NCBI GenBank assembly: GCA_031265365.1 | Contig: JAISCS010000053.1 | Coordinates: forward strand, 1-37,355 | DNA: 37,355 nucleotides | Origin: Verrucomicrobiales bacterium | GTDB taxonomy: Bacteria > Verrucomicrobiota > Verrucomicrobiia > Methylacidiphilales > JAAUTS01 | Direction: 5' to 3' | Notes under the pieces: model-generated | What the model saw: only the letters and a program-made list of their open reading frames with translations | The model's database searches: none | What the model was told of the DNA's origin: nothing | Position numbers and translations under genes: made by a program | Part shown: positions 1 through 9,489 of the stretch, piece by piece | How positions within the stretch are numbered: the first letter of the stretch is position 1 | Layout: each line of letters begins with the position of its first letter

Positions 1-118
1 TCAGCCATCAGCCATCAGCCATCAGCCATCAGCCATCAGCCATCAGCCATCAGCCATCAGCCATCAGCCATCAGCCATCAGCCATCAGCCATCAGCCATC
101 AGCCATCAGCCATCAGCC
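1..118. repeat. Tandem 7-bp repeat (TCAGCCA)n, about 16-17 units, truncated by the window start
   Basis: Uninterrupted tcagccatcagccatcagcc... read directly. Confidence 0.97.
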
Positions 119-138
119 GGCGGGAGGCGTGGCGTGGC

Positions 139-1548
139 GTGAAAGTTGTCATCATCGGCGCCGGGCCGGCGGGGTTGACGGCGGCGGCGGCTTGCGCCGC
201 TGACGGTGACCAGGTGACGGTGCTGGAACAAGACCCCGCGTATGTCGGCGGCATCTCGCGCACGGTCAAATATCAAGGCTTTCGTTTCGACCTCGGTGGG
301 CACCGCTTTTTCAGCAAGAGCCGGGAAATCACCGACTGGTGGGCGCGCCGTTTGCCGGACGACTTCATCAAAGTGCGCCGCCTCTCGCGCATTTATTATC
401 GCGGCAAATTCTTCGACTACCCGCTGAAGGCGTTCAACGCGTTGTTCAATCTCGGCGTGTGGACGAGTTATTTGTGCGTGTTGAGTTATCTGAATATCAG
501 GTTGCGCCCGCTGCCGGTGGAAAAATCCTTCCAGGACTGGGTGACCAACCGTTTCGGCCGCAAATTATTCGCCATCTTTTTCAAAACCTACACCGAAAAA
601 GTCTGGGGCCGCCCGTGCGACACCATCAGCGCCGACTGGGCCGCGCAACGCATCAAGGGCTTGTCGCTGGTCAGCGCGGTGCGGCACGCCTTGTTCCCGC
701 CCAAGCCGAAAAACGGCGACGTGGTGAAAACGCTTATCGAGGAATTCCAATACCCGCGCCTCGGCCCTGGCATGATGTGGGAACGGACGCGCGACGATTT
801 GCTCGCTGACGGTCAGCGAGTGGAAATGGGTGTCACCGTCAGCGGTATCGAGCACGACGGCGCGCGCGTGACGGCGCTGGTCTCCGCCGACGGTCGCCGC
901 TGGGTGGGCGACGCCTTCATCGTCTCCATGCCGTTGCGCGACACCGTGCGCGCGCTCACCCCGCCACCGCCGGCGGACGTGCTGGCGGCGGCGGCGCGGC
1001 TCGAATACCGCGACTTCCTCACCGTGGCGCTGATGGTGCGGCATGAAAATTTGTTCCCCGACAACTGGATTTACATCCACGACCCCGGCGTGAAGTTGGG
1101 CCGCGTTCAGAATTTCAACAACTGGAGCCGCGCCCTGTCACCGTCAGCGGGCGTGACCTGCCTCGGGCTGGAATACTTTTGTTTCGAGGGCGACGAGTTG
1201 TGGAACGCCGCTGACAGTGACCTCATTGAACTTGGCAAACGCGAACTGCGCCAGCTCGGCCTGGTCACCGCTGACGATGACATTTTCGACGGCTGCGTGG
1301 TGCGGATGCCGAAGGCGTATCCCGTTTATGGCGAACACTACGCCGCTGACGTTGACCTCATTCGGCGCGAGTTGGAACAATTGACCAACCTGCAAGTGGT
1401 CGGCCGCAACGGCATGCACCGTTACAACAACATGGACCACTCGATGATGACCGCGCTGCTGGCGGCGAAAAACCTGCATGGCGGCAAGTTCGACCTCTGG
1501 CGCGTCAACACCGATGCGGAGTATCATGAGGAGGGCGGAGAACAATGA
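139..1548 (+). CDS. NAD(P)/FAD-dependent oxidoreductase (amine oxidase / UDP-galactopyranose mutase-like), GTG start
   Basis: N-terminal Rossmann motif MKVVIIGAGPAGLTAAAACAADG, then LGGHRFFSKS and a C-terminal GRNGMHRYNNMDHSMMTALLAAKNL FAD-binding segment. Confidence 0.85.
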   Translation: MKVVIIGAGPAGLTAAAACAADGDQVTVLEQDPAYVGGISRTVKYQGFRFDLGGHRFFSKSREITDWWARRLPDDFIKVRRLSRIYYRGKFFDYPLKAFNALFNLGVWTSYLCVLSYLNIRLRPLPVEKSFQDWVTNRFGRKLFAIFFKTYTEKVWGRPCDTISADWAAQRIKGLSLVSAVRHALFPPKPKNGDVVKTLIEEFQYPRLGPGMMWERTRDDLLADGQRVEMGVTVSGIEHDGARVTALVSADGRRWVGDAFIVSMPLRDTVRALTPPPPADVLAAAARLEYRDFLTVALMVRHENLFPDNWIYIHDPGVKLGRVQNFNNWSRALSPSAGVTCLGLEYFCFEGDELWNAADSDLIELGKRELRQLGLVTADDDIFDGCVVRMPKAYPVYGEHYAADVDLIRRELEQLTNLQVVGRNGMHRYNNMDHSMMTALLAAKNLHGGKFDLWRVNTDAEYHEEGGEQ

Positions 1549-2585
1549 TTATGGACACCGTGTTGCTCACCGGCGGCGCCGGATTCTTCGGCGGCATCCT
1601 GAAACGCCAACTGCTCGCACGCGGTTTCCGCGTCGTCTCCATTGACTTGGAGGCTGACGATGACACGCACCCGAACCTGCGCGCCGTGCGCGGTGACATC
1701 CGCGACGAAAAGCTCATGGGCGCGCTCTTCGCCGGCGAACAATTCCGCGCCGTGTTTCACTGCGCCGCGATTTTGGCGCACGCGGTGAAGGACAAAAAAT
1801 TTCTCTGGTCGTCCAATGTGGACGGCACGCTGACGGTGGCGCGACTGGCCGCCAGGCACGGGGTCGGCAAAATCATTTTCACCTCGTCGAACTGTCTGTG
1901 GGCACAAAATTTTCACCGCCCCGTGCGCGAAACCGACGCGCCGGCACCGGTGGAAATTTACGGACGCTCGAAGTTGGAGGGCGAAAAAATCCTGCTCGCG
2001 GAACAGCGCGTTGCCAGCGTCATCTTCCGCTGCCCGACCATCATTGACAGCGGGCGGCTCGGATTGCTCGGCATCCTATTTGAGTTCATTGACGAGGGTC
2101 GCAAAGTGTGGGTGGTCGGCGGCGGGCGCAACCGCTACCAGTTCATCTACGCGCAAGACCTCGCCGACGCCTGTCTGCGCGCGCTAGATTATCCGCGGAC
2201 GGAAATTTTCAACATCGGCTCCGACCACGTGAAAAGTTTCCGCGAGGTTTATCAATATGTAATCAACCGGGCCGGCACCGGCGCGCGCGTGGCGACGCTG
2301 CCGAGAGGGCCGGCGATTCTGGCGATGAAAATCGCCTACGCGCTGGGATTGTCCCCGCTGGGGCCGTATCAATACAAGATGATTGCCGAGGATTTCGAGT
2401 TCGACACCGAAAAAATCAAGCGTGAACTCGGCTGGACACCGACGCTGACCAACGAGGAAATATTATATAAGTCCTACCAATACTATCACGAACACCGCGA
2501 TGAAATCCGCCGCCGCGTCAACGTCAGCGCCCACCGGCAATCCGCCGGGATGGGCGTTATCCGGCTGCTCAAATGGCTGTCATGA
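1545..2585 (+). CDS. NAD-dependent epimerase/dehydratase (extended SDR)
   Basis: VLLTGGAGFFGGILKRQLLARGFRVVSIDLE; SSN...YGRSKLEGEKILL YxxxK motif; overlaps upstream CDS by 4 nt. Confidence 0.88.
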   Translation: MIMDTVLLTGGAGFFGGILKRQLLARGFRVVSIDLEADDDTHPNLRAVRGDIRDEKLMGALFAGEQFRAVFHCAAILAHAVKDKKFLWSSNVDGTLTVARLAARHGVGKIIFTSSNCLWAQNFHRPVRETDAPAPVEIYGRSKLEGEKILLAEQRVASVIFRCPTIIDSGRLGLLGILFEFIDEGRKVWVVGGGRNRYQFIYAQDLADACLRALDYPRTEIFNIGSDHVKSFREVYQYVINRAGTGARVATLPRGPAILAMKIAYALGLSPLGPYQYKMIAEDFEFDTEKIKRELGWTPTLTNEEILYKSYQYYHEHRDEIRRRVNVSAHRQSAGMGVIRLLKWLS

Positions 2586-2618
2586 GGTACCGCTGACCGT
2601 GGCATCGTTTATTGAATT

Positions 2619-5081
2619 ATGAACATTGACAAGCGGGAAATCTGGGCGCTGACGGTGATTGCATTGTTGGCGCTGTTGTTTTTAGGTGATTTATTTGTTA
2701 GCGGAAGAACCTTCATGTTTCGCGACCCGGAGTTCGGGTTGTACAGCGCAATTTGCCTACCCGCGCACGGCATTATGCAGGGCGAAGTGCCGATGTGGAA
2801 TTTGTTTGAGGCCGGCGGCAAGCCGTTTATCGGCGACCCGGAGTGCCGGTTGTTTTACCTGCCATATGTGTTGTTTTGGGTTCTGCCGGTTTATCTGGCG
2901 TTGAAATTGTTTTTGCTGCTGCATTTGTGGGTGGCGGGCGCCGGTGTGTATTTGTTGGCGAAGGAATTGCTGCCGTCGTCGGCTCAGCGTGAACAATTCA
3001 CCAGTCGCACGGCGCCCGCGTTGGTGGCGGCTTTGGGATTCATGCTCGGCACCTGGCTGGTGAGTCGGTTTGAACTGCCGCACGACTTTGCCACGTCGGC
3101 TTGGTGGCCGTGGCTGTTTTGGGTGATTGTGAAATTCACGCGACAACTGCCCGCTGATGGTGGTTTTGGCGTATTTGACGAATTGTGGCGGCAACGACGC
3201 TGGGCGGCTCTATTTGCCTTGTTGTGCGCCGCGCAATATTTGGCCTGTTACGCGCAAATGCTGCTTTATCCGTTCGTTGCCTACGGGGTGTTTGTCATCG
3301 TTAGCGGCCTGTGGCGGCGCAGTTGCAAAGTGGCGCTGACGGTCGCGTTGTTCATTGGCTTATCCGGGGTGCTGGCGATGTTACTGGTGATGCCGCACAT
3401 TGGGCCAGTGACCGAGTTCATCCCGTTGTCGGAGCGTGGCGTGCAGGATTTTGACGCGCGTTTCAATATGGCTTCGCTGCAGTGGACCCACTTGCTGACC
3501 GCCGTGTTCCCGTACCTGGCGGGCGGGGTGGGTTATCCCGACGCCTACTGGGGCAGGGGGGTGTATGAGTTTTGGCTCGGCGCGTTTTATCCGGGCGCGC
3601 TGGCGCTGCTGGTGATGCCGTTCGCGTTGTGGTTCCTGGTCAACCGGCAGACCCGGCGCGGGTTCGCGGCGCTGATGGTGACCGTGGCGCTGACGGTGAC
3701 GCTGGTCGGCTGGCTGCTGAGCATGGGCGAAAACACGCCGCTGTATCCGTGGGTGCATCACCATGTGCCGTTGATGAACCGTTTCCGTTTTCCGTCTAAA
3801 TTTCTGGTGCTGGTGACCATCGGCGGCACGCTGCTGACGGCGCTGGGTCTGCGCGCCGTGACGGAATTGCGCGGACGGTGGAGCCGGTTCACGGTCGCCG
3901 TGCTGACGGCGGAAGGAATGCTCGTGCTGCTGGCGGGCATGGTGGCGCTGTTGGTGTGGCTGAACCCGCTGACGGTGACCGAATGGTTTGGCTGGAAGTC
4001 CGCGGTCAGTGAAGCGCGGCTGGCCAAACTGGGCACGGGTGCGTTGGCGGCCTTCGGCTTTCTCGCGGCGGCCTATGCGTTGGTGTGGATTTTGTTGCGG
4101 GCGAAAAAACATTCAGTGCGCTGGTCGGCGCTGGCGGTGGTGTTCGCGTTTGTCAATTTGTGGGTGTTCGCGCGGTTGATGTACACCACCGGCAGAGTTG
4201 CCGCGCTGAACAAAACGCCGGACATTACCCGCGTCGCCACCGACCGCCAATATCGGGCGTGGCCGGTTTATTATAATGCGATGCAGTGGTTTTACGGGGC
4301 TTCCGAGGCGGATATTTTGTGGGGACGCGAGGCCGGCGCGGGACACTGGTCGCGCTGGGGTGTCAACGAGTGGGCGCAGGGCCACAAGCTGATGAAATTC
4401 CGCGAGTTGGACGCGTTGCTTTGGCAGAGCGATGGCAATACGCGCGAGCGGTTGCTGGACGTGCTGGGCATTCGCTGGGCGCTGGTTGGCCAGCCGTGGC
4501 AACAGGTATTGTGGGGCGGCGCCGACCGCGACTTGCGGTTGTTGACACGCCCCACCGCCAGGCCGCGCGCGTGGCTAGCCGCCCAGTGGCATGCCGCTGA
4601 CCGTGACCGTGCGGTGCTGGAGGCGCTGGCGCGCGGCACGCTTGACCCGCGGGTGCCGTGGGTGGAACGCGCCGTGTTGTGGCACCGCCGCGTCGCCGAC
4701 CACGCGGTGCCCGCGCCCGTCGCGCGCGCCGCTGACGGTGAGGTGACGGTGGTCAGGGACGCCAACAATACGCTGACGGTGAGAGTCCGCGCCGCGCAAC
4801 CGTCGTTGTTACTGAACAGCGACACTTGGTATCCCGGCTGGCGGGCGACGGTGGACGGGGTCGAGACGCCGATTTATCGCGCCAACTATGCCTTTCGCGG
4901 TGTATTTGTGCCGGCGGGCGAGCACACCGTCAGCTTCGACTACTGGCCGACGCGGTTCGGTTGGTATCTCGCCGCCGCCGCGCTGGGTTGGCTCATCGTC
5001 AGCGGCTTGTTATGGCGCGAGCGGCGCAGTCATGCGGCCGCGCAAATTCCCGTTGGTAAACCTTCCCGCCGCGCGAGATAA
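2619..5081 (+). CDS. YfhO-like multi-spanning membrane protein
   Basis: Many hydrophobic TM segments; FRDPEFGLYSAICLPAHGIMQGEVPMWNLFEAGGKPFIGDPECRLFYLPY; C-terminal LLLNSDTWYPGWRATVDGVETPIYRANYAFRGVFVPAGEHTVSFDYWP typical of YfhO family. Confidence 0.8.
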   Translation: MNIDKREIWALTVIALLALLFLGDLFVSGRTFMFRDPEFGLYSAICLPAHGIMQGEVPMWNLFEAGGKPFIGDPECRLFYLPYVLFWVLPVYLALKLFLLLHLWVAGAGVYLLAKELLPSSAQREQFTSRTAPALVAALGFMLGTWLVSRFELPHDFATSAWWPWLFWVIVKFTRQLPADGGFGVFDELWRQRRWAALFALLCAAQYLACYAQMLLYPFVAYGVFVIVSGLWRRSCKVALTVALFIGLSGVLAMLLVMPHIGPVTEFIPLSERGVQDFDARFNMASLQWTHLLTAVFPYLAGGVGYPDAYWGRGVYEFWLGAFYPGALALLVMPFALWFLVNRQTRRGFAALMVTVALTVTLVGWLLSMGENTPLYPWVHHHVPLMNRFRFPSKFLVLVTIGGTLLTALGLRAVTELRGRWSRFTVAVLTAEGMLVLLAGMVALLVWLNPLTVTEWFGWKSAVSEARLAKLGTGALAAFGFLAAAYALVWILLRAKKHSVRWSALAVVFAFVNLWVFARLMYTTGRVAALNKTPDITRVATDRQYRAWPVYYNAMQWFYGASEADILWGREAGAGHWSRWGVNEWAQGHKLMKFRELDALLWQSDGNTRERLLDVLGIRWALVGQPWQQVLWGGADRDLRLLTRPTARPRAWLAAQWHAADRDRAVLEALARGTLDPRVPWVERAVLWHRRVADHAVPAPVARAADGEVTVVRDANNTLTVRVRAAQPSLLLNSDTWYPGWRATVDGVETPIYRANYAFRGVFVPAGEHTVSFDYWPTRFGWYLAAAALGWLIVSGLLWRERRSHAAAQIPVGKPSRRAR

Positions 5082-5104
5082 TTCCCCTCTATGAGAGGGG
5101 AATT
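5080..5104. terminator. Hairpin AATTCCCCTCT-ATG-AGAGGGGAATT immediately after the YfhO-like stop codon
   Basis: Perfect 11-bp inverted repeat with 3-nt loop. Confidence 0.65.
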
Positions 5105-5224
5105 GGTGGCTAGGGCTTGGTCGGTATGGGTTGTGCCGGCGTTTGCGCGTTCATTGATAATGGCGGGAAACCCAAACAAACGTCGTATTTGACGGGAAAC
5201 AGTCATATTGCTAGGGTGGCTTGC

Positions 5225-5992
5225 ATGATTGTTCCCGCTGAACGTGCCGTTGGGAAGCAAGTGCAGTTGATGGCGACTTGCTTGTACGATGCTTTTTTCG
5301 ATGATGTGGCTAGGGCGACGGTGCAGGTGTTGGAATATCTCGGTTGCGAGGTGGTGTTTCCCGAAGGACAAACTTGTTGCGGGCAGCCGGCGTTTAACGC
5401 GGGGGATTGGGTGGTGGCGCGAAAGGTGGTGCGTCACGCGGCGGCGACGTTCAGCGGCAGCGGGCCGATTGTTGTGCCGTCGGGGTCTTGCGCGGCGATG
5501 TTGTTTCACGGGGCGGCGCTGGCATTCGAGCACGAGCCGGACTGGCCCGCGGTGCGTGAGCTTGGGGCGCGGACTTGGGAGGTGTTGGACTTCATCGTCA
5601 GCGGGCTGGGTGTGAGAAAATGGGAAGGGGAGTGCCGCAAAAAAATCGCGTTTCACAGCTCGTGCCATTTGCGCGGCACGGGCACACCGGCGGCGGCGCG
5701 ATTGTTGCTGGGCAGTTTGCGCGGGTTGGAGATTGTCGAGCACGCGGAGCCGGAGCAATGTTGCGGGTTTGGCGGGACGTTTTCGGTGAGTTTTCCGCAT
5801 ATCTCGGCGAACATGGGGCGGTTGAAGTTGGAGAATATTCGCGCAGCGGAACCGGATTTGTTGGTGGCGGCGGACATGAGTTGCCTGATGCACTTGCGCG
5901 GGCTGGCGGAGAAGCTGGGGAACCCGCTGCCGGTGAAACATGCGATTCAGGTGTTGCGCGACGCATTGTCGGCGGAGGGGAAAATCAAGTGA
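5225..5992 (+). CDS. lutA: Lactate utilization protein A-like (CCG-domain Fe-S oxidoreductase subunit); ORF extends upstream to 5117
   Basis: MATCLYDAFFDDVARATVQVLEYLGCEVVFPEGQTCCGQPAFNAGD and SSCHLRGTGTP...EQCCGFGGTFSVSFPHIS CCG motifs; followed by LutB and LutC homologs. Confidence 0.9.
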   Translation: MIVPAERAVGKQVQLMATCLYDAFFDDVARATVQVLEYLGCEVVFPEGQTCCGQPAFNAGDWVVARKVVRHAAATFSGSGPIVVPSGSCAAMLFHGAALAFEHEPDWPAVRELGARTWEVLDFIVSGLGVRKWEGECRKKIAFHSSCHLRGTGTPAAARLLLGSLRGLEIVEHAEPEQCCGFGGTFSVSFPHISANMGRLKLENIRAAEPDLLVAADMSCLMHLRGLAEKLGNPLPVKHAIQVLRDALSAEGKIK

Positions 5993-6000
5993 TTGAAAAT

Positions 6001-6068
6001 CTCGCGCAAAGACGCCAAGCCGCAAAGTTTTTGGTTAAAATTCTTCGCGGCTTGGCGGCTTTGCGCGA
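6001..6068. repeat. Intergenic inverted repeat (gcgcaaag.cgccaagccgc...gcggcttggcggctttgcgcg) in the lutA-lutB gap
   Basis: Complementary arms visible either side of the tttttggttaaaattctt loop; related sequences near 8970-9080, 17515-17540, 17668-17700 and 23882-23910. Confidence 0.75.
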
Positions 6069-6086
6069 ACAAAAGTTGGTAAAATT

Positions 6087-7499
6087 ATGAACAAAGTGCC
6101 ATGTTTCGGTCAGCCGGTGGACAAGTTCGTCGCCACGGTCAGCGACGAGGTTTATCACTCGGTGCACTCGGCGTCGGCGATTAAATCGGACAAGCGGCGG
6201 GAGTTGCTGGCGCGGGATTTTCCCGACCCTCGGCGGTTGCGGGAAATCGCGGGGCAAATCAAGCGGCACACGCTGGATTCGTTGGACAAATATTTGCCGC
6301 TGGCGGTGGCGAGCTTGGAGCGCAACGGGGCGAAGGTGCATTTCGCCGCCGACGGTGACGAGGCGCGGCGCGTTATTCATCAGATTTTGCAAGAACGCGG
6401 GGCGAGGAAAATCGTCAAGTCGAAGAGCATGGTGACGGAGGAGATTCACTTGAACGATTATCTCGCCGAGCGCGGCATCGAGGCCATCGAGACGGATTTG
6501 GGGGAATTTATCGTGCAAATTGACGGCGACCAGCCGAGCCACATCGTGACGCCCATCGTGCATAAGAACCGGCGGCAAATCGCGGAGAGTTTTGAGCGGC
6601 ACGGGCTGGGCGCTTACAATGACGACCCGGAGACCATCACGCGGCGCGCCAGAAAGTTCATGCGCGACAAATATCTGGCCGCTGACGCCGGCATCACGGG
6701 CGCAAATTTTGTCGTGGCGGAGACGGGCCGGCTGGTGTTGGTGACGAACGAGGGGAACTCGCGGTTTTCACTGGCGGCGCCGCGGTTGCACATCGCGCTG
6801 GTGGGGATTGAAAAAATCGTGCCCGCTGACCGTGACCTCGCGGTGTTTTTGAATTTGCTGGTGCGGTCGGCGACGGGGCAGCAGTTCACGGCGTACACGG
6901 AATTTATCACGGGGCCGCGCGCTGACGGTCAGCGGAGCGGGCCGAGTGAGACGCACGTCGTGTTTTTGGACAACGGGCGCTCGGAGATTTTGGCGACGGA
7001 GTACCGCGATATTTTGCGTTGTATTCGTTGCGGCGCGTGTTTGAACATTTGTCCCGTGTATCGCCAGGCGTCGGGGCACGCGTACCGCAGTGTGTATCCG
7101 GGGCCGATTGGCGCGGTGTTGTCGCCGCTGCTGGCGGGCGGGGATTTCGCGAGGCTGGCGGATTTGCCGAAGGCGTGCAGCGTGTGCGGCGCGTGCGGCG
7201 GCGACGCTTGCCCGGTGTGTATTCCGCTGTCCGACTTATTGCTGCGGCTGCGCGACAAGGCGAAGCGGGAACATGCGTCATTGTCAGCGCGCGGGGTGCC
7301 GCCGATGGGCGGGTTCGCGGAACTGGCGGCGCGGCCTGTGTTGTGGCGGGGCGCGTTGTCAGCGGGTCGCGCGCTGAATTATTTTCCGCTGGACTTGGCG
7401 CCGGTGCCGCCGTTGAGCCGTTGGACGGCGGCGCGGACGCTGCCGGAGTTTCGCGGTGGGGAGTTTCGGCGGTGGTGGAAGAAACGTCACCACGAATGA
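6087..7499 (+). CDS. lutB: Lactate utilization iron-sulfur protein LutB
   Basis: KSKSMVTEEIHLNDYLAERGIEAIETDLGEFIVQ; two ferredoxin motifs CIRCGACLNICPVY and CSVCGACGGDACPVCIP. Confidence 0.93.
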   Translation: MNKVPCFGQPVDKFVATVSDEVYHSVHSASAIKSDKRRELLARDFPDPRRLREIAGQIKRHTLDSLDKYLPLAVASLERNGAKVHFAADGDEARRVIHQILQERGARKIVKSKSMVTEEIHLNDYLAERGIEAIETDLGEFIVQIDGDQPSHIVTPIVHKNRRQIAESFERHGLGAYNDDPETITRRARKFMRDKYLAADAGITGANFVVAETGRLVLVTNEGNSRFSLAAPRLHIALVGIEKIVPADRDLAVFLNLLVRSATGQQFTAYTEFITGPRADGQRSGPSETHVVFLDNGRSEILATEYRDILRCIRCGACLNICPVYRQASGHAYRSVYPGPIGAVLSPLLAGGDFARLADLPKACSVCGACGGDACPVCIPLSDLLLRLRDKAKREHASLSARGVPPMGGFAELAARPVLWRGALSAGRALNYFPLDLAPVPPLSRWTAARTLPEFRGGEFRRWWKKRHHE

Positions 7500-7606
7500 A
7501 TATGAATTTTTTAGGCAACCACGAATGAACACGAATAGACACGAATTTTTGACGCAATCACAAACCAACCATGAATTGTTTACGCAACCACGAACGGACG
7601 CGAATT
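7492..7606. repeat. Degenerate tandem copies of ACCACGAATGAACACGAAT-type repeat in the lutB-lutC gap
   Basis: caccacgaatgaatatgaat / caaccacgaatgaacacgaatagacacgaat / caaccatgaatt / caaccacgaacggacgcgaat. Confidence 0.8.
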
Positions 7607-7610
7607 TTTT

Positions 7611-8213
7611 ATGAGCACGCAAGAGGCGATTTTTGAGAAAGTAAAACGGGCGCTGGCGATGACGCGGGAGCGCACGGCGTATCCCGTGTATGACTCGGCG
7701 GATTTTGTCTCCAAGCCGCACACGACGGGGGGGACGGTGGAGGAAATTTTTAGGAAAAATTTCGCGGCGGTGAAGGGCGTCATCGTCAGCGACGCGGAGG
7801 AATTGCGCGCGGTGTTGGCCGGGCACGGGGTGAAAAAGGGTTGTTGCGACGCGGCGCTGACGGTCATGTTGCAAGGGTTGGGCGTGGAGTGGGAGACGAG
7901 TTTTGACCGCGCGCGGCTGGACGAATATGACCTCGGCGCGACCATCGCCAGCGGCGCGATCGCGGAGACCGGCTCGCTGATATTGAGGGACCGCGCGACT
8001 CCTGACCGGCTGGCCGCGCTGGCGCCGTGGGTGCACGTGGCGGTGTTGCGGCGCGCGGATATTGTGCTGACGCTGCCGGAGGCGCTGGCGCGGCTCGGCG
8101 ACGACCCGTACACGCTGTTCGTCACCGGCCCGTCGAAGACCGCTGACGTTGAGGGCATCCTCATCGAGGGCGTGCACGGGCCTGGGGTGCAAATCGCGTG
8201 GCTGGTGGATTGA
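7611..8213 (+). CDS. lutC: Lactate utilization protein C (LUD domain)
   Basis: ATIASGAIAETGSLILRDRATPDRLAALAPWVHVAVLRRADIVLTLPEAL...LFVTGPSKTADVEGILIEGVHGPG. Confidence 0.92.
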   Translation: MSTQEAIFEKVKRALAMTRERTAYPVYDSADFVSKPHTTGGTVEEIFRKNFAAVKGVIVSDAEELRAVLAGHGVKKGCCDAALTVMLQGLGVEWETSFDRARLDEYDLGATIASGAIAETGSLILRDRATPDRLAALAPWVHVAVLRRADIVLTLPEALARLGDDPYTLFVTGPSKTADVEGILIEGVHGPGVQIAWLVD

Positions 8214-8214
8214 T

Positions 8215-8958
8215 ATGCGTGTGCCGATTGAAATAGTGCGGGCGCGGCGGGAGCGGGTGGCGCGGTTGTTGCGGGAGAACCGGTATCTCGGCGTGCGGGA
8301 TTTGTGCGCGCGGCTGGATATTTCCGAAGCGACGGCGCGGCGGGATTTGGCGGCGCTGGCGGAGGCGAAGCGCATCACGCGCACGCACGGCGGGGCGCTG
8401 GCGGATTTTAATTTGCGCTTCCCGTCGTTCCAGCAGCGGCTGACGCTGGCCGCCGCCGGCAAGCGGTGGATTGCGGAGGAGGCGGTCGTTCAGGTCAGGG
8501 CGGGGATGACGGTTTATCTGGACGCGGGGACGACGATTTATATGCTGGCGCGGCTGTTGTTGGAACGGGACATCCGGCCGCTGACGGTGGTCACGGCCAG
8601 TCTGCCGGTGGCGGATTTGCTCGCTGACGGTGACGGCATCAAGGTGATTCTGGTGGGCGGCGAATTTTTGCGGCGGCAGTCGGTGCTGGTCGGCAAGACC
8701 ACGTGGCGGACGCTCGGCGGGTTCGCGTACGATTTGGCGGCGATGAGCGTGGAGGGGGTGAACGCGGCGGGTTTGTGGAACACGCAGGCGGAAATCACGC
8801 GGGCGCAGCGGACGGTGTTGCGGCGGGCGCGGCGGGTGCTGGTGTGCGTGGACGCCGCGAAGTTGGGCAGGAGCGCGCCGATATTTTTGGCGAAGTGGTC
8901 GGACCGGTTGACGTTGATAACTGACGCGGCGGACCGGAGTTTGGTTAAATCATCGTGA
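8215..8958 (+). CDS. DeoR-family transcriptional regulator
   Basis: RVARLLRENRYLGVRDLCARLDISEATARRDLAALAEAKRITRTHGGAL HTH and DeoR sensor domain; ATG at 8215 overlaps the end of lutC. Confidence 0.9.
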   Translation: MRVPIEIVRARRERVARLLRENRYLGVRDLCARLDISEATARRDLAALAEAKRITRTHGGALADFNLRFPSFQQRLTLAAAGKRWIAEEAVVQVRAGMTVYLDAGTTIYMLARLLLERDIRPLTVVTASLPVADLLADGDGIKVILVGGEFLRRQSVLVGKTTWRTLGGFAYDLAAMSVEGVNAAGLWNTQAEITRAQRTVLRRARRVLVCVDAAKLGRSAPIFLAKWSDRLTLITDAADRSLVKSS

Positions 8959-8967
8959 GAAATATTT

Positions 8968-9085
8968 AACGCAAGGACGCAAAGGGGCAAAGGCGCGGAG
9001 ATTTTTTTATTAAAGATGTTCGCGCGGAGACGCGGAGTTTTTTTGTTGGGAAACTCGCGCCAAGCCGCCAAGCCGCAAAGTTTTT
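8968..9085. repeat. Intergenic 'aacgcaaggacgcaaagg / cgcggagacgcggag / cgccaagccgccaagccgcaaag' repeat cluster
   Basis: Same word family as 6001-6068, 17515-17540, 17668-17700, 23882-23910. Confidence 0.7.
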
Positions 9086-9489
9086 TTGGTTCCTCATCGT
9101 GAGCAGTGGAAGCGCTCGGAATACTTCCCACCGCCCTCGGTTCTCGCGCACGCCAATTCCCATTCACGGAAGGGGAATTGTTCCGCGCCGACCACGCGCC
9201 ACGGCAATGCCACGGTTCATGGGATAGAACCACTTTACACTTGGCGATACTGGGTGATTAACGTTTGAACTGAAGGCCGAAAGGTTTAGGCCGGGGGCCG
9301 AAGGGTGAAGGAACGGTTAAGTACGGACTAACGGGTTGGCGGCAACTAATCCGCTGACCTTGGTCCAACTGCGGACATCCTGTCCGCCGGCGGATGGGAC
9401 GTCCGCGTTCCATGTTTTACTTGGCGGCTTGGCGCGAGGTTGGTTGGTTGGTTCTTGCCCGTTGACGGCGGGGTGGCTAGGCTTGGGAG

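Noticed and set aside
1-118. Possible CRISPR array
   Set aside because: Repeat unit is 7 bp with no spacers; it is a simple tandem repeat.
2588-2612. Motif gctgaccgt near the YfhO-like start as a promoter operator
   Set aside because: The same word is found throughout coding regions, so its position here is not specific evidence of regulation.
7359-8462. 367-aa minus-strand ORF across lutC and intergenic repeats
   Set aside because: Basic low-complexity shadow translation spanning several plus-strand genes.
9090-9480. Possible RNA gene or pseudo-tRNA in the ~400-nt intergenic region before the rhomboid-like gene
   Set aside because: Some hairpin-forming pieces (gcggacatcctgtccgcc) but no recognisable tRNA/ncRNA structure could be supported by eye.
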